64,000 bases of DNA from Trichomonas vaginalis G3 (lineage: Eukaryota > Parabasalia > Trichomonadida > Trichomonadidae): positions 4,534,252-4,598,251 of the forward strand of contig NC_067207.1 in the NCBI RefSeq assembly GCF_026262505.1, written 5' to 3'. A program made the translations under genes and the position numbers. Position 1 is the first letter of the stretch, and every line of letters begins with the position of its first letter. Below the pieces are notes generated by a model. It did not search any database. It was not told the DNA's origin and was given only the letters and a program-made list of their open reading frames with translations. Below, piece after piece: positions 39,191 through 48,482 of this stretch.

Positions 39191-39853
39191 TTACTCACAA
39201 TATTTTTGTACAAAAGGACCCCAAACTTTTAACCTCTCTTCTGCAGCTTCTAATGAAATTTTAGCGAGTTCATATTCTCTAAATTCTCTCTTTAAATCTT
39301 CTTGTTCCCATTGGTCTAGTTCGTATGAAGAGTCTCTATAACCAGAACATATCTCACGTTCATGTTCTATTTGTTTTTCATGCATTTTTCTAACTTCTTC
39401 TTCGAACAAAGGTTTTGCATTCTCTACTGTATCTTCAAGTTCTTCTTCATCTAATTTCTCATGAACTTTCTTGTCTATGGAGTCCAGAATTTTTCCAACT
39501 GCTATACAATATTTTGGAGAAGCCCACATTGCTATATAGTTTACGAGTCTTGGGTCTACATACGTTCCTCTAACCTGTTTGATTTCATCCGGAATTCCTG
39601 CATGAACTTTGTATAAAAAGCAACCGCCGGAATTCCGGCGGTTGGTATATTCTTCACAAAATGCCGTATAATACTCTTCCCAGGACTTATTTTCCAACAA
39701 CTTTCTAAAGTCTTTCCTAAACTGCTGACACATATTTGTTACATTTATATAACCATCCTTGTCTCTACGTAAGACTTCAATACCGTTATAGGTGCCTTTT
39801 GTGAATGTTTCGCCATTAGATTTGTTCGTGAACGTTTTTGCTTCGACTGTCAT
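39191..39853 (-). CDS. Polinton part: KilA-N domain protein
   Basis: 220 residues. GYINVTNMCQQFRKDFRKLLENKSW..., then GTYVDPRLVNYIAMWASPKYCIAV, is a clear KilA-N DNA-binding domain (about 30-125). A coiled-coil C-terminus follows (EEEVRKMHEKQIEHEREI..., LKREFREYELAKISLEAAEERL). KilA-N proteins of DNA viruses are thought to regulate transcription or replication. The coding sequence around NRRNSGGCFLYK contains the same 24-bp palindrome (39621-39644) that is repeated in the neighbouring spacers. Confidence 0.8.
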   Translation of the reverse strand: MTVEAKTFTNKSNGETFTKGTYNGIEVLRRDKDGYINVTNMCQQFRKDFRKLLENKSWEEYYTAFCEEYTNRRNSGGCFLYKVHAGIPDEIKQVRGTYVDPRLVNYIAMWASPKYCIAVGKILDSIDKKVHEKLDEEELEDTVENAKPLFEEEVRKMHEKQIEHEREICSGYRDSSYELDQWEQEDLKREFREYELAKISLEAAEERLKVWGPFVQKYCE

Positions 39854-39904
39854 TTCTGTTCTTACAATAAAAATAAAAAATATTTTTGAGTGGCTTAACC
39901 GTCG

Positions 39905-40015
39905 GACATTCGTTTGTGGCTCGACCTCAAAACAAGCATTTTATGAAGAATATACCAACCGCCGGAATTCCGGCGGTTGCTTTTTCAGCACAAAATTCAT
40001 GAGTTTTGTGTGTTT
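39905..40015. repeat. Dispersed palindrome repeat, copy C
   Basis: Perfect 24-bp palindrome at 39956-39979 in the same repeat context as copies A and B (CGACCTCAAAACAAGCATTT upstream, GCTTTTT downstream). It lies between the KilA-N gene start and the end of the next minus-strand gene. Confidence 0.85.
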
Positions 40016-40128
40016 TCTACGATGTTGTCAAAATGTCGTGTTGTCACACTTTTTCAGAGAAGTTCATTTGACCGAGGCACATGGGCACATAGGCACACCT
40101 AAAAAAACATCTAACCAAAACTCATTTT

Positions 40129-40989
40129 TCAATACTTTTTCAGCACTTTTCCGTAGTTGTATATGAAAGACAATTCGAGATAAAAGTCATAGTACAATGG
40201 AATAATATGCTGCACACCGTTTGTTGTGAACCAAACTTGAAAGTCAGAGAAACTGTTACTAGGTGGTTCGTAGAATTTAGAAGCAAAGTCATAAAAGTCC
40301 TTACCAATACAAAGAAAACTGTTGTTGCTTGAACTGAAACTTGCATGACACATGACATTTTGAGGGTCAAACACGTTTCTATAAACTGTCAAATCTGCTG
40401 GTGGAAGTATAAAATTAAATGGACCATCTGGTGGTAATGGTTCGTTCTGGTTTAGTAACCGAAGAAATTGTGCCCAAGAACGTTTGTCTACTTTCCAAAA
40501 TAAAAACTCTGTATCTCTTGGAGGGTTAATTTCAATCTTTTGAAATGAAACTGTGGAGTTCATCTTGTCATATTCTAGTTTCAGATAGTATGTTCCATTT
40601 AGTAAAGAGTGGTATTTTTCTTGAAATTCCCAGTAGTATTTGTTCATTTGAGTTTGAAAGTCATTTAGAGTTTTCTCAAGACTTTCGTCTGAACGAACTG
40701 TAAAGATTTTCATTTCGTCAAATTTTTCTATTAGACCATCAGAACCTTTATACTGACCATGAAAATATACTGCGAACATGAAGGCATTCGTTCTATTTGA
40801 AAACAAAACTCTTCTAAATCCTATTGCCTTTGCATCTGAAGGACTTTGAAGCCAACGAATTGGATAGTCAAACCTGTAAGAACGGGATGAAATTTCTTCA
40901 TCTGATATAGTCCTACCGGCATTTGTGAAGATATAGTCTAACGGTTTTGTATCTGCTACTTTTGTTCTTTGTTTTTCAACCTGAAGCAT
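40129..40989 (-). CDS. Polinton part: probable virion protein, paralogue of 48483-49320
   Basis: 286 residues from the ATG at 40987-40989 (MLQVEKQRTKVADTKPLDYIF); an earlier in-frame ATG at 41058 overlaps the polymerase gene. Blocks YRFDYPIRWL, AIGFRR, HASFSSSNNSFLC and SDFQVWFTTNG are shared with the gene at 48483. The strand-rich ending suggests a capsid-associated or fibre-type protein. No named family recognised. Confidence 0.6.
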   Translation of the reverse strand: MLQVEKQRTKVADTKPLDYIFTNAGRTISDEEISSRSYRFDYPIRWLQSPSDAKAIGFRRVLFSNRTNAFMFAVYFHGQYKGSDGLIEKFDEMKIFTVRSDESLEKTLNDFQTQMNKYYWEFQEKYHSLLNGTYYLKLEYDKMNSTVSFQKIEINPPRDTEFLFWKVDKRSWAQFLRLLNQNEPLPPDGPFNFILPPADLTVYRNVFDPQNVMCHASFSSSNNSFLCIGKDFYDFASKFYEPPSNSFSDFQVWFTTNGVQHIIPLYYDFYLELSFIYNYGKVLKKY

Positions 40990-41045
40990 TTCATATATGT
41001 AAAAATATACTGTTTTAAAAAATGTTTTTACTTCATGCAATGTTT

Positions 41046-43199
41046 TTATTTCATGCAATGTTTTATTTCTGTGCCATCTTCTTTAACACCCCAATACTTA
41101 CGCTTGGAGAGGACATGAACTTCGGTGAAAATTTTGTCCAATTTGAATTGACCCATCTTTTCACCGACCATTCCCATTTCAATGAGTTTGTTATAGCCTT
41201 CCTCGTTCGTCATGAGCGCGTCGATGTTCTCGTAGTATACCACTACTTTGGATTTGACTTCGGAGAAGAATTTGTTGTAGTTGTCAAGGACTGCCTTTGC
41301 GAACTGAGGGTAAGACCAATGTTCGACAATAGGTTTTAATGTGGTTACTAAGCCACTTTGACCTTCGGTGAACTCGTACTTCAAAACAAAAGGAGAAAAC
41401 CTTTCAACAAAGTTGTCGACCTTCTCATAGTGTTTACTCTTCATCTCTTGAGGTTTCTTAATGGAATATCCCCATGTCGAATTCATAAGCAATTTGAGTG
41501 TCATTGCAAGTTTGGGGTTTGAAGCTTTCCTAATATCATACATTTGTTGTATGACTTTTCCAACTGTATAGTTCCTTCCCGGGAACTCGCCGTCTTCGTT
41601 TGGAATTCCAGTCGGAATATATTGGACAAACCTCATGTACGCAGCGTTAAGGTCGACATAGTATATCTTTTCGTTTGAGTCGAACTTGTCGCAACCAATT
41701 GGTCCAGTTTGTGGAAATTCAAGTGAGTCTCTTATCTTCTGAGATACCTCCCCTGTTATCTCATAAACATCGTCAAAGCAACCTGTTTCATATAAAACTT
41801 TCTGACCTAACTCAGATGCTCTCCAATACAATTTGACGTCAATTGGATGTCTCAATGGAAGTTTGTTTATAGCATCTTGAAGTTCTTGCAACCTCATTGG
41901 AAGTTCTTCTGGTTCAGGTTGGTATCCGAACAATCCAACCCCTTTTGGAACTGTGTACTTCTTTTGTGCTAGAACTTTGTCTGGAACAACTTTTGGTCTT
42001 GCTAACAATGAAAAGTTTGTTTCGTCTTTTGGTACAAAAGTTTCTGTCAGCTTGTCATCTGGAATTGGTTCCAACAAACCTTTCTCGAAAAGAATGTTAA
42101 CAGCTCTGACAGTGTTGCACTTACCTTTTCCGAACAATGGGTTTGTAAGACTTTCGTTCAACATGAAGTGGTTGTGGACAATTGCAATCTTCAACCATGG
42201 CAATTTGAAGTCAACAACATAGTCGTCATGTGAAGAACCTTTAGCTGTAGGTATGTTGACTCGGATATTGACATTTGCCAACGGTGCAATTTTTGCCAAT
42301 TGACCTCTGAGAATGTACCTTGTCTTCACACATGACTCAAGATACTTCATCTTCTCATCTGTAACAAGACCAGAGTTCCTGAGACATGTAAGAATGCAAG
42401 GTTCGTTGACAATTGTTTCAATTGAATTGTAAATTCCATACCTTGTCAAGTCAATGTCAGACTTATTTATGAAGGGGAAGTATCCTGCATGTTGTCTGAC
42501 TGCTTGAGGGTTAGGTTGGTACCATTCGAACTTGACACTTGCAATTCCTTCAATCGCATTCAAAATATCCGAGTCGGAGTCAACCATTTGTTCTCTCTTT
42601 GTAGTCTTGAAAGCGTCAAGAAGTTTTGCGGCTGTTTGTTCATTGCCATATGCATAGTAAATGTGACCGTCCAAATCTGTGATGGTCAATCTGAGATTGT
42701 GTCCTTTCTTATTTCCGTCTTGAATTGCAGCAAGTACACCCATGAGGCCTTCTTTGTTCTTTCCTTCGTCAAAGTTTACTGTAAAGGTTCGACCAGATGT
42801 AATTTGACTTCTAACTTCACGATACTTCTCATATGCATATCTTGTTCTTTCCATGGGAGCATGTGCGTCTTCACCTTTTCCTTTTTTCCTTCTTAAAGGA
42901 TACAATTGTTCGTCATGTTTCCAGTAGAATCTGGCAAAGCCGTCGTGTCCTTCAACTTGAGGCTCACTAACATCGAAAGGCATGTCCATAAAACGCTCTT
43001 CTTCTAACCTCTCTAGTCTGTTTGGATAATTGGCGCGTGCTGTTTCTAAGTCCATTTCATAGCGAAGACCAGCCAGTTTGTCATAGACTTTTATGGGTCT
43101 TCCCTTCCTATATTTAAAATTCTTTGAAACTCTCCAGCCATATCTTTCTAACTCTGCTTTTATTCTAGCAGACCTTCTGTCCATTCTATGTGGGGGCAT
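41046..43199 (-). CDS. Polinton part: protein-primed family B DNA polymerase
   Basis: 717 residues from the ATG at 43197-43199 (MPPHRMDRRSARIK). IYYVDLNAAYMRFVQYIPTG is motif A, and KLAMTLKLLMNSTWGYSI is motif B of family B polymerases; a motif C-like region follows. The basic N-terminus and the size fit Polinton polymerases, which replicate the linear element from a terminal protein. The leader ATTTTTATAAAAATG is shared with the helicase gene. Confidence 0.85.
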   Translation of the reverse strand: MPPHRMDRRSARIKAELERYGWRVSKNFKYRKGRPIKVYDKLAGLRYEMDLETARANYPNRLERLEEERFMDMPFDVSEPQVEGHDGFARFYWKHDEQLYPLRRKKGKGEDAHAPMERTRYAYEKYREVRSQITSGRTFTVNFDEGKNKEGLMGVLAAIQDGNKKGHNLRLTITDLDGHIYYAYGNEQTAAKLLDAFKTTKREQMVDSDSDILNAIEGIASVKFEWYQPNPQAVRQHAGYFPFINKSDIDLTRYGIYNSIETIVNEPCILTCLRNSGLVTDEKMKYLESCVKTRYILRGQLAKIAPLANVNIRVNIPTAKGSSHDDYVVDFKLPWLKIAIVHNHFMLNESLTNPLFGKGKCNTVRAVNILFEKGLLEPIPDDKLTETFVPKDETNFSLLARPKVVPDKVLAQKKYTVPKGVGLFGYQPEPEELPMRLQELQDAINKLPLRHPIDVKLYWRASELGQKVLYETGCFDDVYEITGEVSQKIRDSLEFPQTGPIGCDKFDSNEKIYYVDLNAAYMRFVQYIPTGIPNEDGEFPGRNYTVGKVIQQMYDIRKASNPKLAMTLKLLMNSTWGYSIKKPQEMKSKHYEKVDNFVERFSPFVLKYEFTEGQSGLVTTLKPIVEHWSYPQFAKAVLDNYNKFFSEVKSKVVVYYENIDALMTNEEGYNKLIEMGMVGEKMGQFKLDKIFTEVHVLSKRKYWGVKEDGTEIKHCMK

Positions 43200-43231
43200 T
43201 TTTATAAAAATAAAAAATATATTTTTTCTCT

Positions 43232-43816
43232 TTACTTTACATAACCACCTGCTGCCATAAGTCTTTGACGCCAACCCATACCAGCTAATGAAGGTTGACT
43301 TGGTTTAGTTTCCAAACTAAACTTTGGTTTTGGTTTATCTTCAGTTTTTGGTTTCTCTTCTTCTATCGGTTTTTCGTCACTTTTCGGTTCCTCTGACTTT
43401 ACTTCACTTGCAGGAACAGTTGTGTCGTCAACATCTTCATAAATATCATATGCCATTTGTTTTTGTTTTCCTTTCAACTTTTTGTGTTTGTTGTAAAGTT
43501 TAGAATATTTCGACTCTAAGTCAATGAGATGTTCTATAATGAACTGTTGGTCAGTGAAGTAAACTTTTCCATCTGTTGTCTCGAAAGCTCCTTCAGACTT
43601 TAATATTTTATTTGTGAGAGTCTGTTTCTTTTTTGAGATACTAGCCGTTCCATTTTTATGAAAAGTGACTTTGTAGTTGGGGTTTGTATTTCCAGACCTC
43701 ACACTTTCTATTATTGAATTTTTCTCTTCATCTGTAAGTTCTTTGACAGGTTTTGACAATGGTTCTGAACTTTTTGTTTGTGGTGTCAAATCTACCGTTT
43801 CAACTTCTTCGGTCAT
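43232..43816 (-). CDS. Polinton part: unknown 194-residue protein
   Basis: A polar protein with a basic middle (KKKQTLTNKILKSEG, YNKHKKLKGKQKQMAYDIYED), a Glu/Pro-rich linker and a C-terminal GMGWRQRLMAAGGYVK. It lies just upstream of the polymerase. The leader TTTACTGAGATGAA precedes its ATG and also that of the next upstream gene. Confidence 0.55.
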   Translation of the reverse strand: MTEEVETVDLTPQTKSSEPLSKPVKELTDEEKNSIIESVRSGNTNPNYKVTFHKNGTASISKKKQTLTNKILKSEGAFETTDGKVYFTDQQFIIEHLIDLESKYSKLYNKHKKLKGKQKQMAYDIYEDVDDTTVPASEVKSEEPKSDEKPIEEEKPKTEDKPKPKFSLETKPSQPSLAGMGWRQRLMAAGGYVK

Positions 43817-43835
43817 TTCATCTCAGTAAAAAATT

Positions 43836-43991
43836 TTAGTTTGGTTTGTTTTCAACTGGTTGTTGAGGTTTTTTAAGTCGGTCTAAAACTTCCTGAGGTA
43901 TAGGAAGAACTTGACAAACACGTGGTGGTGTAACTGCTGGAAGCCGACAAATCCATCTTGAACCCATTTGTCTCAATGCTGTATTGTTCAT
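43836..43991 (-). CDS. Polinton part: 51-residue small protein
   Basis: A short gene starting MNNTALRQMGSRWICRLPAV and ending QQPVENKPN. It sits between two larger minus-strand genes with small spacers and has exactly the same leader, TTTACTGAGATGAAATG, as the gene at 43816, which argues that it is real. The basic, Pro-rich sequence resembles small core or cement peptides, but this is a guess. Confidence 0.5.
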   Translation of the reverse strand: MNNTALRQMGSRWICRLPAVTPPRVCQVLPIPQEVLDRLKKPQQPVENKPN

Positions 43992-44010
43992 TTCATCTCA
44001 GTAAAAAATT

Positions 44011-44412
44011 TTACATTCCCCACGTTTGAGGTGGTTGCGGTTGGTTGTTGTTTACCCACTGTTGTGCATGGTTATATCCTCTGTTAAAGAATCTTTCACC
44101 TTGGTCCATATAGTGTCCTGCTTGGTTATAGTAGTCATTTGCTTTGTTATAGTAGTTTCCTGCTTGTCTTCCTACATTGTCCATCCATCCTTGAACTTTT
44201 CCTCTTGTTTCAGGATTTGGAATAAGATTTGCTGCATCTCGTGCTACATCCCAACCTTTCTGTACAGTTTGTATAATAGGTTGTGCTTTCTCTTTCAGTA
44301 TACCTAATGTACTCAAAATCTTCCTTCCAACTCCAAATACACCTCTGGCTATTGTTCCCACTGCGGGCAAAAATCTGGATGCGACTCCTGCTAACGCGCC
44401 AAATAAACCCAT
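44011..44412 (-). CDS. Polinton part: amphipathic small virion-type protein
   Basis: 133 residues. The N-terminus MGLFGALAGVASRFLPAVGTIARGVFGVG is Gly/hydrophobic and would form an amphipathic or membrane-active helix; the rest is Asn/Tyr/Gln-rich (YYNKANDYYNQAGHY). The protein at 49326 has the same plan (MGFFGRIGNFFRNVG). The composition recalls adenovirus pVI/pX-like minor virion proteins. Divergent from the integrase gene, with 17 bp between starts. Confidence 0.55.
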   Translation of the reverse strand: MGLFGALAGVASRFLPAVGTIARGVFGVGRKILSTLGILKEKAQPIIQTVQKGWDVARDAANLIPNPETRGKVQGWMDNVGRQAGNYYNKANDYYNQAGHYMDQGERFFNRGYNHAQQWVNNNQPQPPQTWGM

Positions 44413-44429
44413 TTCTTATGGGTTAAAAA

Positions 44430-45389
44430 ATGACGAATCCAAACAAGGACCCCTATGTTTCTAAGGCAACAAAGAAAGCACTCATGGTAAAAATCTTTAG
44501 TTCAACACCAAATGCTTGGTTTATGGATATCTTGGAAAACATTCCGAGAGTTAGAACAGATGGACCACCATACTGGCTAATATTTGTCGGTCAAAACACA
44601 AGATACTGTGAAGCCATACCATTACAGTCCAAAAATATTTTAGATGTGAAAACTGCTTTGACAATATTCGTTGACAAATACCATCCAACAAAACTGACAT
44701 CTGACTACGAAAGTTCTTTCAAATCAGACGATATTAAAAACTATCTGCGTTCAAAAAATGTAAACCAATATTTCATTGTCGACCAAAACCATTCTGCTCT
44801 TGGTGTCATTGACGGTTGTATAAAAATGTTAAGAGACTTAAACCAACCACAAGGTGGTGAGGTAGATGAAATGTCATATGACGACAAGTACAGACATTTC
44901 TCCATGGCAAAGATGAGACAAGTTTTAAATATTTACAATAGCCGTAAACAAAAAGGTTTGGGAAACCACTCCCCCGAAGAAATGAAAAACAACCCTGACT
45001 TAGAGAAAGACTATATATTTAACAATTTAGTCAAAAGAGACAAACAAGAAAGAATGCCGGGCTTCAAACTTCAGAAAGGCGACAAAGTAAAAATAGAAAT
45101 ACCTAAACGCGACCCATATGAAAATACTATTGACTATGACAACAACAAGTACCCGACAGGTACTCACGTTCGTGTTCGTAAAAATAGAAGAAAGTATACA
45201 AGAGAATATTATGAAGTTTTAGGCAAACATGGCAAAATGTACAGACTGCAAGCAGAAGATAAAACTACTATTGTCAGACCTCGTTTCAAACTTGTCAAAG
45301 TTCAAGGTGGTATACTTTCAAAGACAGTTCCTAACAAATATAAGACAACTCCTGACGAATATGCTAAAGAAGTTGAAAATGACGACTAA
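44430..45389 (+). CDS. Polinton part: retroviral-type (rve) integrase
   Basis: 319 residues. FMDILENIPRVR..., YWLIFVGQNTRYCEAIPL, and TLTSDYESSF-like KLTSDYESSFKSDDIKNYL give the DDE core, with HSALGVIDGCIKMLRDL as the third catalytic helix region; YDDKYRHF...NSRKQKGLGNHSPEEM matches the common end of rve cores. A basic C-terminal SH3-like domain follows (GDKVKIEIPKRDP, YEVLGKHGKMYRL). It inserts the element, normally making short target duplications. Confidence 0.85.
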   Translation: MTNPNKDPYVSKATKKALMVKIFSSTPNAWFMDILENIPRVRTDGPPYWLIFVGQNTRYCEAIPLQSKNILDVKTALTIFVDKYHPTKLTSDYESSFKSDDIKNYLRSKNVNQYFIVDQNHSALGVIDGCIKMLRDLNQPQGGEVDEMSYDDKYRHFSMAKMRQVLNIYNSRKQKGLGNHSPEEMKNNPDLEKDYIFNNLVKRDKQERMPGFKLQKGDKVKIEIPKRDPYENTIDYDNNKYPTGTHVRVRKNRRKYTREYYEVLGKHGKMYRLQAEDKTTIVRPRFKLVKVQGGILSKTVPNKYKTTPDEYAKEVENDD

Positions 45390-45820
45390 GCAATTCTATA
45401 CCATGCACAAACTGTCATGTAAGGTGGCATGTATTTTTTACCTCGTCCCGTTGTTTGCGTATACCCTGAAACGCGATGTGTATGGTTTCCTCCTCCCTCA
45501 GTGTTACTCCAGAAACAATCTATAGCAAACTTAACGTTGTCTTTAACATCATATCCTTTACCTTTTGTCATTGCTGACCAATCCCAATATCTATGCTTAT
45601 GCCAACCTGCTTGAGATGTACTTAAATCTACGTAGTGACTATGCGCAGGTAAGTTTTCACCTGAAATCGTTTTACTTCCACCTGTTTCCTTTGAAGAGTT
45701 TGCACAATACAAAAACCTTTCGAGTATTTGTTCCCATGCACCAACACCAAACATTGCTTGAGGACCTCTTTCATCCATAGATGTATAAATAGAACCTACT
45801 GGGTTCATTAAATCAAACAT
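45386..45820 (-). CDS. Polinton part: tail-collar-like C-terminal module
   Basis: 144 residues: MNPVGSIYTSMDERGPQAMFGVGAWEQI, then SGENLPAHSHYVD, GWHKHRYWDW and GGGNHTHRVSGYTQTTGRGKKYMPPYMTVCAWYRI. This is the phage tail-collar pattern (P-I-G-x-I-x-x-S, L-P-x-H-x-H, P-P-x-x-x-x-x-x-W). It converges on the integrase gene with overlapping ends. The nested hairpin element copy 2 lies immediately upstream, separating it from the fibre-like gene at 47100. Confidence 0.7.
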   Translation of the reverse strand: MFDLMNPVGSIYTSMDERGPQAMFGVGAWEQILERFLYCANSSKETGGSKTISGENLPAHSHYVDLSTSQAGWHKHRYWDWSAMTKGKGYDVKDNVKFAIDCFWSNTEGGGNHTHRVSGYTQTTGRGKKYMPPYMTVCAWYRIA

Positions 45821-45915
45821 ATGAGATATTATAGGATTGTCTCTTTTGAACTTAAGATATAGTGCAACTATTTCAGGTTTCTTCTGGTTTGTGTCAGAAT
45901 ATTTTTTATAATATT

Positions 45916-47120
45916 CTTATATACGAAAAAAAGAGATCTGACATTGTGTCAGATCTCAGTAAAAGTGACATTTACATGTCAAAAAAATAGAATGAGTTTA
46001 AGTAATTAAAATTGAGGGTGAGAGTAGTATTGTATGAAATAATATCTCTCACCCTCCAATTCATCCTATGGCGCCGAAAAAATTTTGGTGAAATGCGACC
46101 ACATTTCACCAAAATTTCTCGGCGCCATATAGAGAACTAGAGCCTGTGAGGTACTGATACTATCCATGTACCTCGCAGGCTCTAGTTCCAAGCCAAAATG
46201 GCTAAAAATTGCCCGCAATTGTTCACATTGCGGGCAATTTTTAGCCATTTTGGCTGGGAATTGGAGGGTGAGAGTAGTATTGTATGAAATAATATCTCTC
46301 ACCCTCCAATTCATCCTATGGCGCCGAAAAAATTTTGGTGAAATGCGACCACATTTCACCAAAATTTCTCGGCGCCATATAGAGAACTAGAGCCTGTGAG
46401 GTACTGATACTATCCATGTACCTCGCAGGCTCTAGTTCCAAGCCAAAATGGCTAAAAATTGCCCGCAATTGTTCACATTGCGGGCAATTTTTAGCCATTT
46501 TGGCTGGGAATTGGAGGGTGAGAGTAGTATTGTATGAAATAATATCTCTCACCCTCCAATTCATCCTATGGCGCCGAAAAAATTTTGGTGAAATGCGACC
46601 ACATTTCACCAAAATTTCTCGGCGCCATATAGAGAACTAGAGCCTGTGAGGTACTGATACTATCCATGTACCTCGCAGGCTCTAGTTCCAAGCCAAAATG
46701 GCTAAAAATTGCCCGCAATTGTTCACATTGCGGGCAATTTTTAGCCATTTTGGCTGGGAATTGGAGGGTGAGAGTAGTATTGTATGAAATAATATCTCTC
46801 ACCCTCCAATTCATCCTATGGCGCCGAAAAAATTTTGGTGAAATGCGACCACATTTCACCAAAATTTCTCGGCGCCATATAGAGAACTAGAGCCTGTGAG
46901 GTACTGATACTATCCATGTACCTCGCAGGCTCTAGTTCCAAGCCAAAATGGCTAAAAATTGCCCGCAATTGTTCACATTCCCATCTTTTGTTGGTAAGAC
47001 GAAGAATATGAAATAAATTATGAAGAAGATAATGATGAATAAAATATCACTTTTTATATTTTTGACACGTAAAGTTGTCACTTTTCTGTCAAACCGTTTT
47101 TATCGTTTTCGTATATAACA
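45916..47120. mobile_element. Nested hairpin-array element, copy 2 (1205 bp)
   Basis: The same 94-bp left arm, 250-bp unit array and 141-bp right arm as copy 1, essentially identical apart from array length and an occasional base (for example CAAACCG instead of CAAACTG in the right arm). Flanks ATATT (45911-45915) and ATATA (47121-47125) may be a 5-bp duplication with one change. It is inserted in the tail-fibre region of the Polinton. Confidence 0.85.
46010..46979. repeat. 250-bp tandem array of hairpin units (3.9 units)
   Basis: GGCGCCGAAAAAA recurs at about 46070, 46320, 46570 and 46820. Same four hairpins per unit and the same break point inside the last H4 as copy 1. The array is 501 bp shorter than that of copy 1, that is two units plus the single extra T. 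Confidence 0.95.
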
Positions 47121-47125
47121 ATATA

Positions 47126-48464
47126 ATCTTATGTTTTCAGGGTAGGTAAAGTCTTGACTATAATATTTATTTCTGTCATCTTCATAATAGTATACTATTC
47201 TCGTTTTTTCTATTGCATTATATCTTTTATATCTATAATATTCTAAATATAATGTTTGCTTTTTTGGGTCTACATGTGGTGTTTTGTCGTCATCTCCATA
47301 CTTATAATAATATGGTGCTGGAGATGGGTCAGGCAATGTCATATCTGCCATTTCATAAACTCTTAAATATTTCTTTTGTTCGTCTCCATATAAGTTTAAG
47401 TAGCAGTTGTTGTCTAATGGAACTTTAACTTGTGTACCATCGTTCTTTATATAGCTTACATACATTTCATTGTTATTTTTCGGAATGAGTTTATACCGTA
47501 TACCATTTTTTAAGGAATGTACAAACTCCCATCTAAAATATTTGTTTTCTTCATTGACAGAAAAGTCACCAACCATAGTTTCAATATTTTTTGTTGTTCC
47601 AACTAAACTTTGGTATATTTCATTGACATATGTTTTATCTGCTTTCTTCTCTAACTCACTAGCCACATATGTTTTGTCTGCTTTTTTATCTAACTCACTA
47701 GCCACATATGTTTTGTCTGCTTTTTTATCTAACTCACTAGCCACATATGTTTTATCTGCTTTCTTCTCTAACTCACTAGCCACATATGTTTTATCTGCTT
47801 TAAGGTCTAAACATTCTGAAACCCATCCTGTATCGGCTTTAGTTTTTAAAATCTTCGATGTCCGTTCATGGTACCAGTCAACCCTTTCTTTCATTTCGTT
47901 ATCTTTTTCATCCACATATTCCTTATCCGCCTTCTTCACTAACACACTAGCCACCCATCCCTTGTCTGCTTTCATGTTTAAGGTTTCTTGTAAGTTTGTA
48001 ATATTTGCAATGGTATGTGTATGAGTCTTTTTAGAATATTCTTTGTCAGCTCTTGTCACTTCACTTGACATTTTATTGTCAACATATGTTTTGTCCGCTA
48101 GTTCAGGATGAGTATGTTCTTTCGTTGCATATGTTGCATCTGCTCTGTCATGTTCTTTTGCTATTGCATCGTCTACATACTCTTTGTCAGCTTTGTTGTC
48201 AACATCTGCTTTCAAAAGAAGTTCTTTTATAGGTTTCTCGTTTAAGGTTCCTTTTGTTGGATTTATACAAACAGTATGGTTCTTGTTGTCTTGAAACAGA
48301 AACTCATCTGTCATTGGGTTTAATGTCAGTTTTAAGCTTCCTTCTTTCAATGACTCAGATATCTTAGAATAGTTTGAAAAGTTTGTTGTGTTCTTATTTA
48401 GAGCTTGCAAAATGAGTTGTCGGTTGTGTTTTATTTCTCTCATAGACGCTGTTTCATTTGACAT
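47126..48464 (-). CDS. Polinton part: tail-fibre-like repeat protein
   Basis: Starts at ATG 48462-48464 (MSNETASMREIKHN). The centre (about residues 75-290) is a series of short repeats such as KADKTYVASELDKKADKTYV, ADKEYVDE and KTHTHTIANITNL, typical of trimeric phage and giant-virus tail fibres. A beta-rich region follows (FRWEFVHSLKNGIRYKLIP). The reading frame passes into the nested hairpin element at its 3' end. It probably forms one attachment-fibre locus with the collar-like module at 45386. Confidence 0.7.
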
Positions 48465-48482
48465 TTTTATTCTAGATAAAAA

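Noticed and set aside
37766-40166. Plus-strand frames of 98-134 residues containing TNRRNSGGC
   Set aside because: They come from the dispersed palindrome repeat and the antisense of minus-strand Polinton genes.
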